A DNA stretch of 12,303 nt, from the NCBI GenBank assembly GCA_039649115.1, contig JBBWZQ010000083.1, forward strand, positions 1 through 12,303, written 5' to 3'. Source of the DNA: DATEJJ01 sp039649115 (GTDB lineage: Bacteria > Actinomycetota > Actinomycetes > Mycobacteriales > Micromonosporaceae). The notes below the pieces were generated by a model. It saw only the letters and a list, made by a program, of their open reading frames with translations. It was not told the origin of the DNA and made no database searches. Of this stretch, positions 12,285 through 12,303 are shown piece by piece. Positions within the stretch are counted from its first letter, which is position 1. Each line of letters begins with the position of its first letter. A program made the position numbers and the translations under genes.

Positions 12285-12290
12285 ATCGTA
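12285..12290 (-). promoter_or_regulatory. Candidate -10 element for leaderless senX3 mRNA
   Basis: TACGAT on the minus strand fits TANNNT and lies six bases before the GTG at 12278, with no Shine-Dalgarno sequence. The -35 region and any PHO-box-like operator would lie at or beyond the window edge. Confidence 0.4.
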
Positions 12291-12303
12291 GGTCGATTGT
12301 TCA

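Overview
The window is very GC-rich (roughly 70% by eye). Its gene set is that of an actinobacterium, most likely a Micromonosporaceae-type organism: a SenX3-RegX3 phosphate two-component system, a 33-residue bS22-type ribosomal protein, a Ppx1-type exopolyphosphatase, an actinobacterial NAD(P)-binding epimerase next to an acyltransferase, and many genes that look leaderless. The genus-level guess is inference.

Read on the minus strand from the right edge, the layout is as follows. The sensor kinase senX3 (12278-10965) and regulator regX3 (10965-10282) overlap by one base and end in a strand-specific hairpin. A large polytopic membrane protein with a soluble C-terminal tail follows (10228-8222). 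A cysteine-rich YkgJ-like protein on the plus strand (7420-8217) diverges from the exopolyphosphatase ppx (7374-6448) across only 45 bp. A xylose-isomerase-like TIM-barrel protein lies behind ppx (6401-5604). Next is a divergent pair: a CGNR-type zinc-finger protein (5044-5598, plus) and a monofunctional proline dehydrogenase (4909-3989, minus). A 70-residue helix-turn-helix protein (3781-3569) and bS22 (3378-3277) follow, closed by a strong hairpin at 3186-3229. An epimerase (3128-2046) and acyltransferase (2043-1039) form a tight operon that runs tail-to-tail into a HAD-IB phosphatase on the plus strand (193-1053). The left 93 bases look like the signal-peptide end of another, divergent gene that is cut by the window.

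From memory of M. tuberculosis H37Rv, order and relative orientation match the block Rv0490 (senX3), Rv0491 (regX3), Rv0495c, Rv0496 (ppx1), Rv0498, Rv0500A, Rv0500B, Rv0501 (galE2), Rv0502 and Rv0505c. The proC position is occupied instead by proline dehydrogenase and a CGNR regulator, and the membrane protein sits where Rv0492c-Rv0494 are in M. tuberculosis. The window is therefore an old core neighbourhood, not a mobile island. I saw no insertion sequence, CRISPR array, tRNA, rRNA or phage gene. The common theme is phosphate and polyphosphate handling plus cell-envelope or lipid enzymes.

The most notable signals are: six genes with a TANNNT -10 element placed 6-7 bases before the start codon (leaderless mRNAs); two such promoters that physically overlap between ppx and the YkgJ-like gene; an epimerase lacking the Tyr-Lys catalytic pair; a SenX3 with no visible membrane segment but with a 15-bp in-frame tandem repeat; and strong over-use of the palindrome GGTACC.
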